Assembly: GCA_964547875.1 (NCBI GenBank)
Contig: CAZJPE010000004.1
Location: 35,722 to 99,721, forward strand
From: JAUSIK01 sp964547875
Lineage (GTDB): Archaea; Nanobdellota; Nanobdellia; Pacearchaeales; GW2011-AR1
DNA: 64,000 bases
Direction: 5' to 3'
Part shown: positions 51,501 to 58,980 of the stretch, one piece after another
How the letters are laid out: the number at the start of each line of letters is the position of its first letter
How positions within the stretch are numbered: position 1 is the stretch's first letter
Made by a program: the position numbers and the translations under genes
Notes under the pieces: generated by a model
The model's database searches: none
What the model saw: the letters and a program-made list of their open reading frames with translations, nothing else
What the model was told of the DNA's origin: nothing

Positions 51501-52958
51501 GACAGAAATAGCAACTATCTTTTTCTCGTTTAATTCTTCTTCTTTTAGAGTTGGAGCAGGTAAGACATATTCTATTTCATATATTCCGGAATCTTCTTCT
51601 AATTTTATGTCTGTTTTATTCTCGGAAATTATTTCTTTCTCGATTTGATCTTTTTTAATTTTAATATCCGTTGCCATTGCCGGGATTTTAATATTTATTT
51701 CGCCTTCTTCTTTTATTATTTTCTTTTTCCATTTTACTGGTTTTCCTATTGCAATTCTTTCTTCAGAATTGTCTTCTATTATGCTGAAATTATTTATCTC
51801 TAATGATGTATTTTTTGAGAATGAGATTATTTCGGAATCATTCAAATTATTTGAACTATCCCAGCAGTAATATCTGACGCTATAATCTCCATCAGTTATA
51901 TTTAAATTTGATATGAAATTAACATTATCTTGGGATTGCATTGTGTAGTTGCTTATTCCTTCGTCAAGTGAATAATTGCAATCTCCTTTTTCGTTAAGAG
52001 CAAGCTCAAAATCAACTAATTCTAAATTGTAAATAGCATTGAATTGCGGTTTTTTTATTGTTAGTTTTGGAGGGATTATGTCGGAATAACTAACTCTGAA
52101 ATATAGGGCATTGAAATTGAATATATCCTGCCCTTCACCATTAATTTTCAGTGCTTGCGCTTTTGCAAATGCTTTTGCGCCGTTTTCATTAAAGAAATTA
52201 TCACAAATCCAGTTTTCGTCTGCTGTAAAATCAATGAATTCCAATCTAGAAGAAGATATTTCATTGCAATCTATGTTTTTTTCAGTCCATGATTCTCCTG
52301 CATTTGCGTCTACACCAACAACGCACTGATGGTCTTTAGAATTATTTAATGTATAGAATTCATAATATAGTAGCACTTGGTCTATTTTATCGCAATTTAT
52401 AATTGAATTGTCGTGGGATTCTATACTAATTCCAGCATAAGTTGATAATGAATTAAATATTGTTTCTTTATTGCTCGCATAAATTTCTTCACAGGAATTA
52501 GAAAATAAGTTTTTATCTAGTTCTTCACTTTGTTTTAGGCATGATTGCATCTTTAATTCTATTGTTTCTTTTTCTGTGGGCGCGAGAAATAATTTTTGTT
52601 TTGAATATCGAGATGATAGCAATATAGTGAATATAAATAAAGATATTAAAAGTATAAAGATAGTTATTACAAAAACTGAAATTAAATTTTTTTTTATATT
52701 TCTATCATAGTCTTCTACAAGCTTTTTACACGAATCAATGTATTTATCATAGTAATTTATCCATTCTTCTGCTGATTTATTACCTGGCAAATTATTCAAT
52801 ATTTTTTTATATTCATCAAGAGAAATTTTTCTATTTTGATAATTTATCAAGGTTTTTTGCACCTTATTTATTATCTCTTTTTTATACCCTTCGGCCAGAT
52901 AGATTTTCTTATTTAGTTCTCTTTTTCGTTCTTCTAATTGCTCTTTTTTTGATGACAT
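48528..52958 (-). CDS. Giant membrane-linked surface protein with C-terminal tandem HTH
   Basis: A 1476-residue protein. Residues 1-90 form a charged coiled coil, then one membrane helix (ISVFVITIFILLISLFIFTILL, about 92-114). The outer part has Ig-like domains (to about 650), beta-propeller-like repeats of 45-50 residues (FILSWYDGIDQDI, FALIYFDDASNDA, FAMGWYDSASQNI, FAVAWNDRNADNI), then the QYFDAPGTW / ITISP module shared with 46973-47866. After WEISLAFATLKIKRKKRKK come two copies of a helix-turn-helix like sigma region 4: FSEIEKLINRNQRTIWINYRN and NTEISKILNKDPRNIYTLYSR. No second clear membrane helix is seen between them. Confidence 0.75.
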   Translation of the reverse strand: MSSKKEQLEERKRELNKKIYLAEGYKKEIINKVQKTLINYQNRKISLDEYKKILNNLPGNKSAEEWINYYDKYIDSCKKLVEDYDRNIKKNLISVFVITIFILLISLFIFTILLSSRYSKQKLFLAPTEKETIELKMQSCLKQSEELDKNLFSNSCEEIYASNKETIFNSLSTYAGISIESHDNSIINCDKIDQVLLYYEFYTLNNSKDHQCVVGVDANAGESWTEKNIDCNEISSSRLEFIDFTADENWICDNFFNENGAKAFAKAQALKINGEGQDIFNFNALYFRVSYSDIIPPKLTIKKPQFNAIYNLELVDFELALNEKGDCNYSLDEGISNYTMQSQDNVNFISNLNITDGDYSVRYYCWDSSNNLNDSEIISFSKNTSLEINNFSIIEDNSEERIAIGKPVKWKKKIIKEEGEINIKIPAMATDIKIKKDQIEKEIISENKTDIKLEEDSGIYEIEYVLPAPTLKEEELNEKKIVAISVPEGIEYKNILASISIEEITKDKRFIKIYSNKEKKYLEFKALDTDNNEYLDSVEWNAPSSDDIFEIIIQITNAEHLDENKDLISNIYEQVKELDEIWSEPIYHNEFIRVSFEEKLDSTKDITLYARNPEKERIIIEIYYYNTTQKIAEFPIIKKEGYYTIYLTELQGEHDTFDLKIKSLNEKKDSYLEFDHIIDPFIIADIQPSLDVALTTLDNSTFVFAWVDDTEDDISFIIYGTNGTPLTNTIDADTEVNGNSRVAVKAIDSSTFILSWYDGIDQDITYAVYNKDESINIPATDIETAVGTPSVDIEIIDMLDRFQACYIDDIEDDADVITVNYGTWGAGLETNIDTSVGATLGLQNLISCTSITNTRFALIYFDDASNDATFSIRDQNSVNIVLADIDTNIGETGQVAITSLNNNYFAMGWYDSASQNIQIAIRDVNNNIILAPTLVDANSGTQSRIAMATIKSSSDPIDWFAVAWNDRNADNIQAAIYDSSGILRQGPFILASDENTTSLLFDIYGKDTLIPNPNPIAQTSICDNKFLFAYTTNTGAVATKTFNLDGTEWTGVCDNISPTIDDISNIPDQIVTESGITDVTFTVQVTDANGAFDINDATITTQFTKDSVTRTGACSFVSDINITTTQYSCTIGIQYFDAPGTWTVSAEIQDQSNGFSAPYSETFILLETACITISPAFWEWPTLFPGDAEKLASNNPIIISNTCNKEGILQVKAFDILGETDSSYKIPANSFTVHTVNLCSLSDPGTIMAHAATTLIAGATLLRGDNSIGEGQEQLFICLENVPDNLKAQRYSTLIGSIWEISLAFATLKIKRKKRKKVLTKENLLEVLNEKLKDKYDTTLDELLLIKKTKEIKIPIELFNQKIGAAESLAKYLKENLGLKFSEIEKLINRNQRTIWINYRNAVRKMKEKINIRKTSISIPIDIFSNRKLSILESLIYNLREKELKNTEISKILNKDPRNIYTLYSRAIKKLKSMPK

Positions 52959-52962
52959 TATT

Positions 52963-53034
52963 ATATACTTAATATGTATGAGAAGTGGCTTATAAATATT
53001 GCTATATTAAGTATATAATACTTAATATGTATGA
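52963..53034 (-). promoter_or_regulatory. Surface-cluster promoter with repeated operator
   Basis: On the gene strand a TATA-like ATATTTATAAG (about 52989-52999) lies some 35 nt before ATG 52958. A 17-bp sequence, TCATACATATTAAGTAT on that strand, occurs on both sides of it (52965-52981 and 53018-53034). The upstream copy belongs to a near-perfect palindrome with 11-bp arms at 53004-53028. Confidence 0.65.
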
Positions 53035-53084
53035 TAAAATTAAATGAAAAATTATGGTTTATTATATAGGTATGGAGTAATAAG

Positions 53085-53537
53085 TTATTTTCTCAATCTT
53101 CTTTCTTTAGGGACGTAGTTAAATATTTTTTCTCCATTTGATTTTCCAGAGCCTACAAAGTCTTTTTTATATTCTATTATTATAATACCTCTTTCTGCCT
53201 TAATGTTTAAGTCTCTGCCTCTTAACCAATCATTTAATTGCGATTCATTTATTTCTATGATGTTTTTTACTATTTGATTTTTTAATAAATGAATTGCATC
53301 TAAATTGAGCCTTAATTCTCCATTTTCTTTTTTTAATAAATAAATTCCTATTGATTCTATGTTTATTAATCTTGATAAAAATTTAATTTCTTCTTTTAGA
53401 AGATTGCCTGAAAATGCTCTGATTTTTTCTTTTCCTGATTCTATTAATAGGTAAGGAAGATTAATTATTCCAAATTGTTTATTTAATTGTTCTATTATTT
53501 TTCTTTTCTTATTTGATTTTATGAAATTTGGGTTCAT
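53085..53537 (-). CDS. PUA/FMU-like RNA-binding protein linked to m5C methyltransferase
   Basis: A 150-residue protein whose C-terminal half (LNLDAIHLLKNQIVKNIIEINESQLNDWLRGRDLN, GIIIIEYKKDFVGSGK, YVPKERRLRK) matches the PUA-like tail that follows many NOL1/NOP2/Sun methyltransferases. Here the tail is a separate gene, two genes downstream of the enzyme with overlapping starts and stops. It probably positions RNA for the methyltransferase. Confidence 0.7.
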   Translation of the reverse strand: MNPNFIKSNKKRKIIEQLNKQFGIINLPYLLIESGKEKIRAFSGNLLKEEIKFLSRLINIESIGIYLLKKENGELRLNLDAIHLLKNQIVKNIIEINESQLNDWLRGRDLNIKAERGIIIIEYKKDFVGSGKSNGEKIFNYVPKERRLRK

Positions 53538-53803
53538 TTTTCTTCTCCTACTAAATATTTACACCCATTTTTGCCTATGAGGACTTCATGCGTTTCATAG
53601 GCTTTAATATAAATATTATCTTTTGATTTTAATTTTAATATTTTATTTTCTAGAATTATTCTCATTGAGCCATTTAGAATTATTAATTTAGTGCCATATG
53701 GATGATTATGCTTTTTATAAAATTCATTTGGTTTATCTTCCCCAATGTATACTTTTTTAAAACCTTGATTTTCTAATTCTTTTTTTAGTTTTTCTTCGTT
53801 CAT
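53534..53803 (-). CDS. Cupin-domain protein
   Basis: An 89-residue single cupin: HNHPYGTKLIILNGSMRIILENKILKLKSKD and IYIKAYETHEVLIG, with His/Glu metal ligands. It lies between the methyltransferase and PUA-like genes with 4-nt overlaps on both sides, so it is co-translated; its link with RNA methylation is unexplained. Confidence 0.78.
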   Translation of the reverse strand: MNEEKLKKELENQGFKKVYIGEDKPNEFYKKHNHPYGTKLIILNGSMRIILENKILKLKSKDNIYIKAYETHEVLIGKNGCKYLVGEEK

Positions 53804-54759
53804 TTCACTTCCTCCAACAAAGTTAATTTAGCGAGGAAAAAGCCTTCACTATCATTATCTTGTGGATAGATTCTACATGCTTTTGTTGTTTCTTGGTTAA
53901 ATGCTTTTTCTTCCCATTCTGTTGTGCCTTGCCTGCATTTCAAGGGTAATGAAATCGATTCAATTTTAACTGGGAAGTTTCTTAATGTAAAATCTATGAT
54001 TTCCTCGTTTTCTTCAGGGGCATGAGTGCAGGTTGAATAAACTAGAGAGCCCCCTTGCTTTAGGCATTTTAATGCAAAGGCCATAAATTTTTTCTGCTGT
54101 CTTGAGAGTTTTTTTATTACATCTAGATTCCAAATTAAGAATGTTTTTGGACTTGAGCGAAGAGTGCCCTCGCCTGAGCAAGGGGCGTCTAAGAGAATTT
54201 TGTCAAATTTTATATTTGAACTTGCGAATTTAGAGCATAGAGCTATTGCGTCATTTTTTGTTATAATTGTATTTGTTATTCCGCATCTTTCTAGATTTGC
54301 TGATAGAATTTTTATTCTGTCGAGTTTTAAATCATTAGCAATAATTGTACCTTGATTGTTCATGCTTGCCGCTATTTGCGTTGTTTTCGAGCCGGGCGAG
54401 GCGAATAAGTCTAAGATATATTCGTCTGGCTTTGGGTTTAGCGCTAAAATGGGAAGCATTGATGAAATTTCTTGTATGTAATAATAGCCTAGGATATGCT
54501 CTATGGAATTTCCTAATTCTCCTGGCAAAAGTGTGGATTTTATTAGCATTACTTCTGGATAATTTTGAAAAGGCTGTTCAACATGCCATTTTTTTTGTAG
54601 ATGAGCAAATAATTCTCGTGGCTGGATTTTTAGCGTGTTGCAACGGATAAAGTTTTTCGGAGATGTATGTATAATTTCGTTAAATTTCTTGAAATCATCT
54701 GGATTTGGCATGAGTTTTTCCAGCCTTTCTTTGAATAATGGCTTTAGCTCTGGCTTCAT
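53800..54759 (-). CDS. NOL1/NOP2/Sun-family RNA cytosine-C5 methyltransferase
   Basis: Methylates C5 of cytosine in rRNA or tRNA. The 319-residue protein has an N-terminal RNA-binding part (FIRCNTLK), LDLFASPGSKTTQIA (SAM), IIANDLKLDRI, LLDAPCSGEGT (PC Cys) and YSTCTHAPEENE (TC Cys, nucleophile). Both cysteines required by the family are present. First gene of a three-gene overlapping operon. Confidence 0.93.
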   Translation of the reverse strand: MKPELKPLFKERLEKLMPNPDDFKKFNEIIHTSPKNFIRCNTLKIQPRELFAHLQKKWHVEQPFQNYPEVMLIKSTLLPGELGNSIEHILGYYYIQEISSMLPILALNPKPDEYILDLFASPGSKTTQIAASMNNQGTIIANDLKLDRIKILSANLERCGITNTIITKNDAIALCSKFASSNIKFDKILLDAPCSGEGTLRSSPKTFLIWNLDVIKKLSRQQKKFMAFALKCLKQGGSLVYSTCTHAPEENEEIIDFTLRNFPVKIESISLPLKCRQGTTEWEEKAFNQETTKACRIYPQDNDSEGFFLAKLTLLEEVK

Positions 54760-54917
54760 TCAATTTGAAATTAAATGTAGATTATATGTGTTGCGGTTTT
54801 TTGATTTTTTGATCTTTATAATAATTACTTATTAATTATTAAGATTATTAGAATATATATAGAAATAATAACTTAATTTTAAGATAAATTTATAAAGCAT
54901 ATTCTATTTTTTTATTT

Positions 54918-55208
54918 ATGAAAGGAAAAAAAGAGGGCTCTGCATCATTTTCTTTGGAGAGGACATTGCTTGCTAATGAGAGGACACTGCTCGCATATAT
55001 TAGAACTGCTTTTTCTTCTTTTTTGCTTGCCGTTGTTCTTTTGAAATTTTTAGATGGCGGGTTTATTAATTATCTTGGAATATTGTTTTTTGTTTTGTCT
55101 TTTATTTTTATTTCTGTAGGCATTGGCTATTATCTTATGAGGAAAAAGAAGCTTGAGAATCCTTCTGGCGTTTTTACTGAACGGAATAAATGGCCACAAT
55201 TATTTTGA
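54918..55208 (+). CDS. DUF202 membrane protein
   Basis: A 96-residue protein with the DUF202 signature LERTLLANERTLLAYIRTAFS followed by two membrane helices (FLLAVVLLKFL; LGILFFVLSFIFISVGIGYYLM). Function unknown in the family. TTTATAAAGC lies about 26 nt upstream. Confidence 0.88.
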   Translation: MKGKKEGSASFSLERTLLANERTLLAYIRTAFSSFLLAVVLLKFLDGGFINYLGILFFVLSFIFISVGIGYYLMRKKKLENPSGVFTERNKWPQLF

Positions 55209-55589
55209 GGCGCGAAGCGCCGAACGCGCCGAGTTTATTTTGCTAGTTATGATTTAGTTAGATAAAAAGGGCGGTTAATGAAGATTAAATGTACTCTTTC
55301 TGTGCACTACTGGACACTTTATCTTCATTGAACGGTAAATTTCTTTGATTATTCCATAATCATTTTTCTTGTAGAAACCAGAATATAGTGGAAGTTTCAG
55401 CGAATTGGTAGAAAAATTAAGCGGGCTCTATTTTTATAGAAACTGGAAGTTTGCTAAGCGCGTCATTTAAATTTGCAGCCTTTTTCTTAAAATTAAAGGT
55501 ACCTATTCCAAATACATAGGTTTCTTGCGAGAAACTTCAGTGAGAAAACTAAGAAGTCTTTGAATTGGTAAATTGGTTTGTAATGCTAT
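55209..55589. other. Intergenic gap with small hairpins
   Basis: No open frame with coding character. GGCGC-GAA-GCGCC at 55210-55222 directly after the DUF202 stop may be a terminator. GTTTCT-TGCG-AGAAAC lies at about 55522-55537. The sequence is more GC-mixed than other gaps, so an RNA gene is possible, but no known class was recognised. Confidence 0.35.
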
Positions 55590-55631
55590 TTGGCTAGAAA
55601 CTTATTTATAGGGTTGTTTCTTGTAGGGATT

Positions 55632-55964
55632 ATGATACCTGGAGTTGGCAAGATGGATCCTAGAAAGATGCAGGCTCTTATGAAACAAATGGGCATTAAT
55701 CAGGAAGAGATAGAAGCAGAAAGGGTAATAATTGAGAAGAGTGATGGCAGGATTATTATTGAAAATCCGAATGTTCAGAGGGTAAGGATGCAGGGACAGG
55801 AGAGCTGGCAGATTATAGGGGAGGCGAGAGAGGAGGAAGAAGAGATTAAAGGAGAGGATATTAAATTAGTTATGGGAAAGACAGGTGCTGACGAGGGAGA
55901 AGCAAGAAGGATTTTGGAGGAGGTTGGGGGCGATATTGCAGAGGCGATTGTCAGATTAAGCTAA
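55632..55964 (+). CDS. nac: Nascent polypeptide-associated complex protein
   Basis: Archaeal NAC binds ribosomes and emerging chains. From ATG 55632 the 110-residue protein has MIPGVGKMDPRKMQALMKQMGI, the NAC beta-barrel (EAERVIIEKSDGRIIIENPNVQRVRMQGQESWQIIG) and a C-terminal UBA domain (DIKLVMGKTGADEGEARRILEEVGGDIAEAIVRL). The frame is open 14 codons upstream, but a TTATTTATAGG box at about 55602-55612 makes 55632 the leaderless start. Confidence 0.94.
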   Translation: MIPGVGKMDPRKMQALMKQMGINQEEIEAERVIIEKSDGRIIIENPNVQRVRMQGQESWQIIGEAREEEEEIKGEDIKLVMGKTGADEGEARRILEEVGGDIAEAIVRLS

Positions 55965-56324
55965 CACGAGGAGGATATTCAAAGACTATAATATCAATGA
56001 CACTACTAAAAAGAATCCGTCGGAGTTTTCTCAGAGGAATAGAGGATTCTAAAGACAAGGAATATGATATTTGGTTTAACAAGAATTATCAATTTAGGAG
56101 CCAAGGCGAAACCCGCTCTGAGTATTTATCTAGATGAATTGCCTCTGACTTTTATCTCTTCCACCTACCTGTAATCAAACTTTACAGGTTCTTTGGCAGA
56201 AAGCGCCCTCTTTCCTTTATTAGCTGAAGGGAGAAGAGTTTAATTTTAATTATTGTTTTAGCTAGAAAGGTATTTAAAGTAGACGAGCTTTTTTATCATC
56301 CACGTCACTAGGTGAGTTTTTTTG
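55965..56324. other. Intergenic gap without recognised gene
   Basis: About 360 bp with no convincing frame. A TATA-like AGGTATTTAAAGTAG (about 56268-56282) serves the next gene. Mixed base composition around 56090-56230 leaves room for an unrecognised RNA. Confidence 0.3.
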
Positions 56325-56750
56325 ATGGAAAGAATAATAAAAGAAAAAATTAGTGCAGACCATCTTCTTTATGTGAGCTTGAAATATACAAAAACATGTG
56401 ATGTTATTCTTAATTTAATATTGAGATGGAGCAATATGCTTGAGTATGCATTGGATGAATTGATTGAGAAGGCAAAGAAACAAAAAAAATGGAAGCCTGT
56501 TCCGGACGCGCCTAGGGCAAAATTATTGCAATTAAAGAAAATCTACGCTTCTGATGAATTAATAAGCAAGATTTTAGATATGTACGAACTCTTCCGCGAT
56601 ATTGAGAAGCTAGATAAGATAAGGGAGAACGAATTTAGAAAGGGAGTTAATTTGAAGGTTTTTTACAAAAGAGAAGCGATAAATATAAATTTGGACAAAT
56701 TAAAGGAATATGCTGAACTGTTAGAAAGATTTATAAGCATTCTGAAATAA
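56325..56750 (+). CDS. Hypothetical helical protein upstream of minD
   Basis: A 141-residue, wholly helical protein (ISADHLLYVSLKYTKTCDVILNLILRWSNMLEYALDELIEKAKK...). The pattern of long amphipathic helices resembles HEPN-type or archaeal conserved helical proteins, but no active-site motif is visible. It lies 40 nt before minD on the same strand and may be co-expressed. Confidence 0.6.
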   Translation: MERIIKEKISADHLLYVSLKYTKTCDVILNLILRWSNMLEYALDELIEKAKKQKKWKPVPDAPRAKLLQLKKIYASDELISKILDMYELFRDIEKLDKIRENEFRKGVNLKVFYKREAININLDKLKEYAELLERFISILK

Positions 56751-56790
56751 TTTCTTCTACTGAAGAGTTAAAATAACTTAAATTTTTTAT

Positions 56791-57540
56791 ATGATGACAA
56801 GGGTAATCACGATAACTTCTGGCAAGGGTGGTGTTGGAAAGACAACAAGTGCTATTAACATAGGCGCTGCGCTTAATTATTTTGGGAAAGAGGTAGTAGT
56901 TGTCGATGCTAATTTGACTACGCCTAATATTGGCCTGCACTTAGGAGCTCCTATTGTGCCTGTCAGCCTGAATCATGTATTATCGGGGAAGGCAAAGATC
57001 TCTGATGCACTTTACGAGCATGAATCTGGGTTGAAGATTATTCCTAGCTCGCTTTCTATCAAGGAATTGAGGCAGTTGAATCATAATAGACTAAAGGAAG
57101 TAAGCAAGAAATTGAAGAAAATGGCTGATTTTGTAATATTGGATTCTGCCGCAGGATTAGGAGATGAGGCCATAGCTGCTTTAGAGGCAGGAGACGAGAT
57201 TATTATTGTTACTAATCCAGAGATTCCTGCAGTTACAGACGCCTTGAAAGCGAGCAAACTTGTTGAGCAACTTGGAGGAGATGTTATTGGAGTGATAGTG
57301 ACCAGAGTTAAAGGAAATAAGTCGCAAATGCCTATTTCCAATGTAGAAGACATGCTAGAATTGCCTATTATAGGGGTTATCCCTGAAGACAAGAATGTGC
57401 TTAAGTCAGTTGTGATGAAGAATGCGCTTGTTTATACGCATCCACGAAGCAAGGCTTCTAGGGCTTATAAGAGACTGGCTGCCAGATTGATAGGAAATGA
57501 GGAGTATGAGAGAGGCTTTTGGGGGAGGATGTTTGGGTAG
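56791..57540 (+). CDS. minD: MinD-like ATPase
   Basis: A deviant Walker ATPase of the MinD/ParA family: SGKGGVGKTTSAINIG with the signature first Lys, VVVDANLTTPNIG, VILDSAAGLGDEA and IIVTNPEIPAVTDALK. The C-terminal YERGFWGRMFG could form an amphipathic membrane-targeting helix as in MinD. In archaea such proteins position surface machines such as archaella or chemoreceptor arrays, as well as division proteins; ftsZ is also in this window. Confidence 0.9.
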   Translation: MMTRVITITSGKGGVGKTTSAINIGAALNYFGKEVVVVDANLTTPNIGLHLGAPIVPVSLNHVLSGKAKISDALYEHESGLKIIPSSLSIKELRQLNHNRLKEVSKKLKKMADFVILDSAAGLGDEAIAALEAGDEIIIVTNPEIPAVTDALKASKLVEQLGGDVIGVIVTRVKGNKSQMPISNVEDMLELPIIGVIPEDKNVLKSVVMKNALVYTHPRSKASRAYKRLAARLIGNEEYERGFWGRMFG

Positions 57541-57550
57541 ATTCATTTCT

Positions 57551-57940
57551 TTATTCAATGTCTTTTTCTAAATAAATATTATTATCTTTGATGTCGCAAA
57601 ATAATTTATAGCCTATCTCAAGCATATCCATGCCTAATAAGTTAGGAAATCTATCTAGGTTTTCTATTTGGCTGATCTTAAGCGATATGGGCTTTAGGAT
57701 TCTTATAGGTATTGTTTCTTTAATTTCTTTATTTTCTATTGATTTAAAGATTATCTCAAATTTCAGATTTTGTTGTGTGGGGAATATTTAATCTTATAGA
57801 ATCAGAATAATTCAGAATAGTATGAGGACTTCCCGTATCTATAATAAAATCCGATACTATTCTTTTGTGAGGTATTTGTAAAATAGAGCTGGGATTCTTA
57901 ATAATTTTAATTGTTTGTTATATAATACCTTAATTTTCAT
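57551..57940 (-). pseudogene. Retropepsin-like aspartic protease with two frameshifts
   Basis: From ATG 57940 (overlapping the previous stop as TAATG) the first frame ends after 27 residues. The -1 frame carries VSDFIIDTGSPHTILNYSD, the DTGS active site of clan AA proteases. A further +1 shift returns to the first frame and gives KFEIIFKSIENKE and FPNLLGMDMLEIGYKLFCDIKDNNIYLE to TAA 57551. The C-terminal NLLGMD is the expected second motif. Two indels break the gene. Confidence 0.72.
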
Positions 57941-58179
57941 TACAATATAACAATCTCATTTTTAGGTATTATAGATTCAATAAGGACTTCTGATTCGTTA
58001 ATTCCTTTTTCTTTCAGTATTTTTAATAAATCTTTAGTATTTGAAGCAATTGCAACTATTTGCTTATTTTTTATTGCTATCATTTTATTTTGATATTTCT
58101 CTTTTATTTCTAGGAAATTCTCCTGAAACCACTCAAGACTCTCTTCGGAAGATGTTAATAATTCTAGGTTAGTCATCAT
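57940..58179 (-). CDS. DUF5678-like protein
   Basis: A 79-residue protein with SLEWFQENFLEIKEKYQNKMIAIKNKQIVAIASNTKDLLKILKEKGI, the DUF5678 pattern, ending IIPKNEIVIL. Genes of this family often precede a retropepsin-like protease, as here, with a TAATG overlap. Because the partner is broken, the module is probably not functional. Confidence 0.7.
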   Translation of the reverse strand: MMTNLELLTSSEESLEWFQENFLEIKEKYQNKMIAIKNKQIVAIASNTKDLLKILKEKGINESEVLIESIIPKNEIVIL

Positions 58180-58209
58180 TTTATATTAATACGCTTATTC
58201 CTTTTAAGT

Positions 58210-58542
58210 TTATCTGATTTTAGCGCCTTCTTCAACGTCGCTTTCTGTCGTTAGGAAAATAACTTTATCTTCTGACGAGGCTGCTAATATCATGCCATTG
58301 CTTTCTATTCCTCTTACTATTTTTGGTTCAAGATTTGCTATAAAAATTGCTTTTTTGTTTAATAATTCAGAGGGCTTATAATAGGGTTTTAAGCCTGCGA
58401 CTATTTGCCTTGGTTTTTCCTCGCCTAAATTAACTTTTAGAATGTAGAGCTTGTTTGCGTTTGGATGCTCGTTTACTTCTAATATTTTGCCTACTCTTAT
58501 GTCTAATTTTTCAAAGTCTGCGTATGGGATTTTAGGCGTCAT
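58210..58542 (-). CDS. tRNA-binding OB protein (MetRS beta / CsaA-like)
   Basis: A 110-residue OB-fold protein: FEKLDIRVGKILEVNEHPNANKLYILKVNLGE and IVAGLKPYYKPSELLNKKAIFIANLEP, ending with GMILAAS. It matches the EMAP-II-like C-terminal domain of MetRS. The MetRS encoded 1 kb upstream lacks this domain, so the two proteins probably act together as alpha and beta subunits. Confidence 0.9.
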   Translation of the reverse strand: MTPKIPYADFEKLDIRVGKILEVNEHPNANKLYILKVNLGEEKPRQIVAGLKPYYKPSELLNKKAIFIANLEPKIVRGIESNGMILAASSEDKVIFLTTESDVEEGAKIR

Positions 58543-58545
58543 ATT

Positions 58546-58980
58546 TTATAATAATTTTTTATTTAATAAATTTATTATTTCTCTGCCTGCTCTATTCCAA
58601 AAATCAAGAATTTCTTCGGCTTGTAATAAGGAGACTTTAAACCCTCTATAATTCGCGTCGTTTCTTATTTTTCTGAATCTGTCCAGAAAATTAAGTTTAA
58701 CATTCTGTTCTATCTTTAACTCTTTTAAAATCTCTAAACTTATTTCGTGATCCTGCGGTTCGTAACCCAATAGCCACCAAAAAGCATCTCCTAATTGCCT
58801 AATTGATTCATAAATCTCTCTGAATATTATTGTCGCCGTATTGTTTATTTTTAGAATGGAGGATGCGGCATTCGCATTAGAATCTGACGACACAATTAAC
58901 GCTTTAATCCTTTCTTTATCGAAATTACGGATTCTTATTCTCTTATTTTTTAAAAAAATATCAATTTTATCTTGATTCAT
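58546..58980 (-). CDS. HEPN-domain toxin
   Basis: A 144-residue helical protein ending with a long helix containing FRKIRNDANYRG. The RNxxxY/H-type motif is the RNase active site of HEPN toxins. It overlaps the MNT-type partner by 14 nt, a HepT/MntA arrangement. The overall fold is a four-helix bundle (IIFREIYESIRQLGDAFWWLLG). Confidence 0.75.
   Translation of the reverse strand: MNQDKIDIFLKNKRIRIRNFDKERIKALIVSSDSNANAASSILKINNTATIIFREIYESIRQLGDAFWWLLGYEPQDHEISLEILKELKIEQNVKLNFLDRFRKIRNDANYRGFKVSLLQAEEILDFWNRAGREIINLLNKKLL

Noticed and set aside
55376..55560. Known structured RNA (SRP, RNase P) in the 55.2-55.6 kb gap
   Set aside because: Small hairpins are present but none of the conserved cores of SRP or RNase P RNA could be identified.
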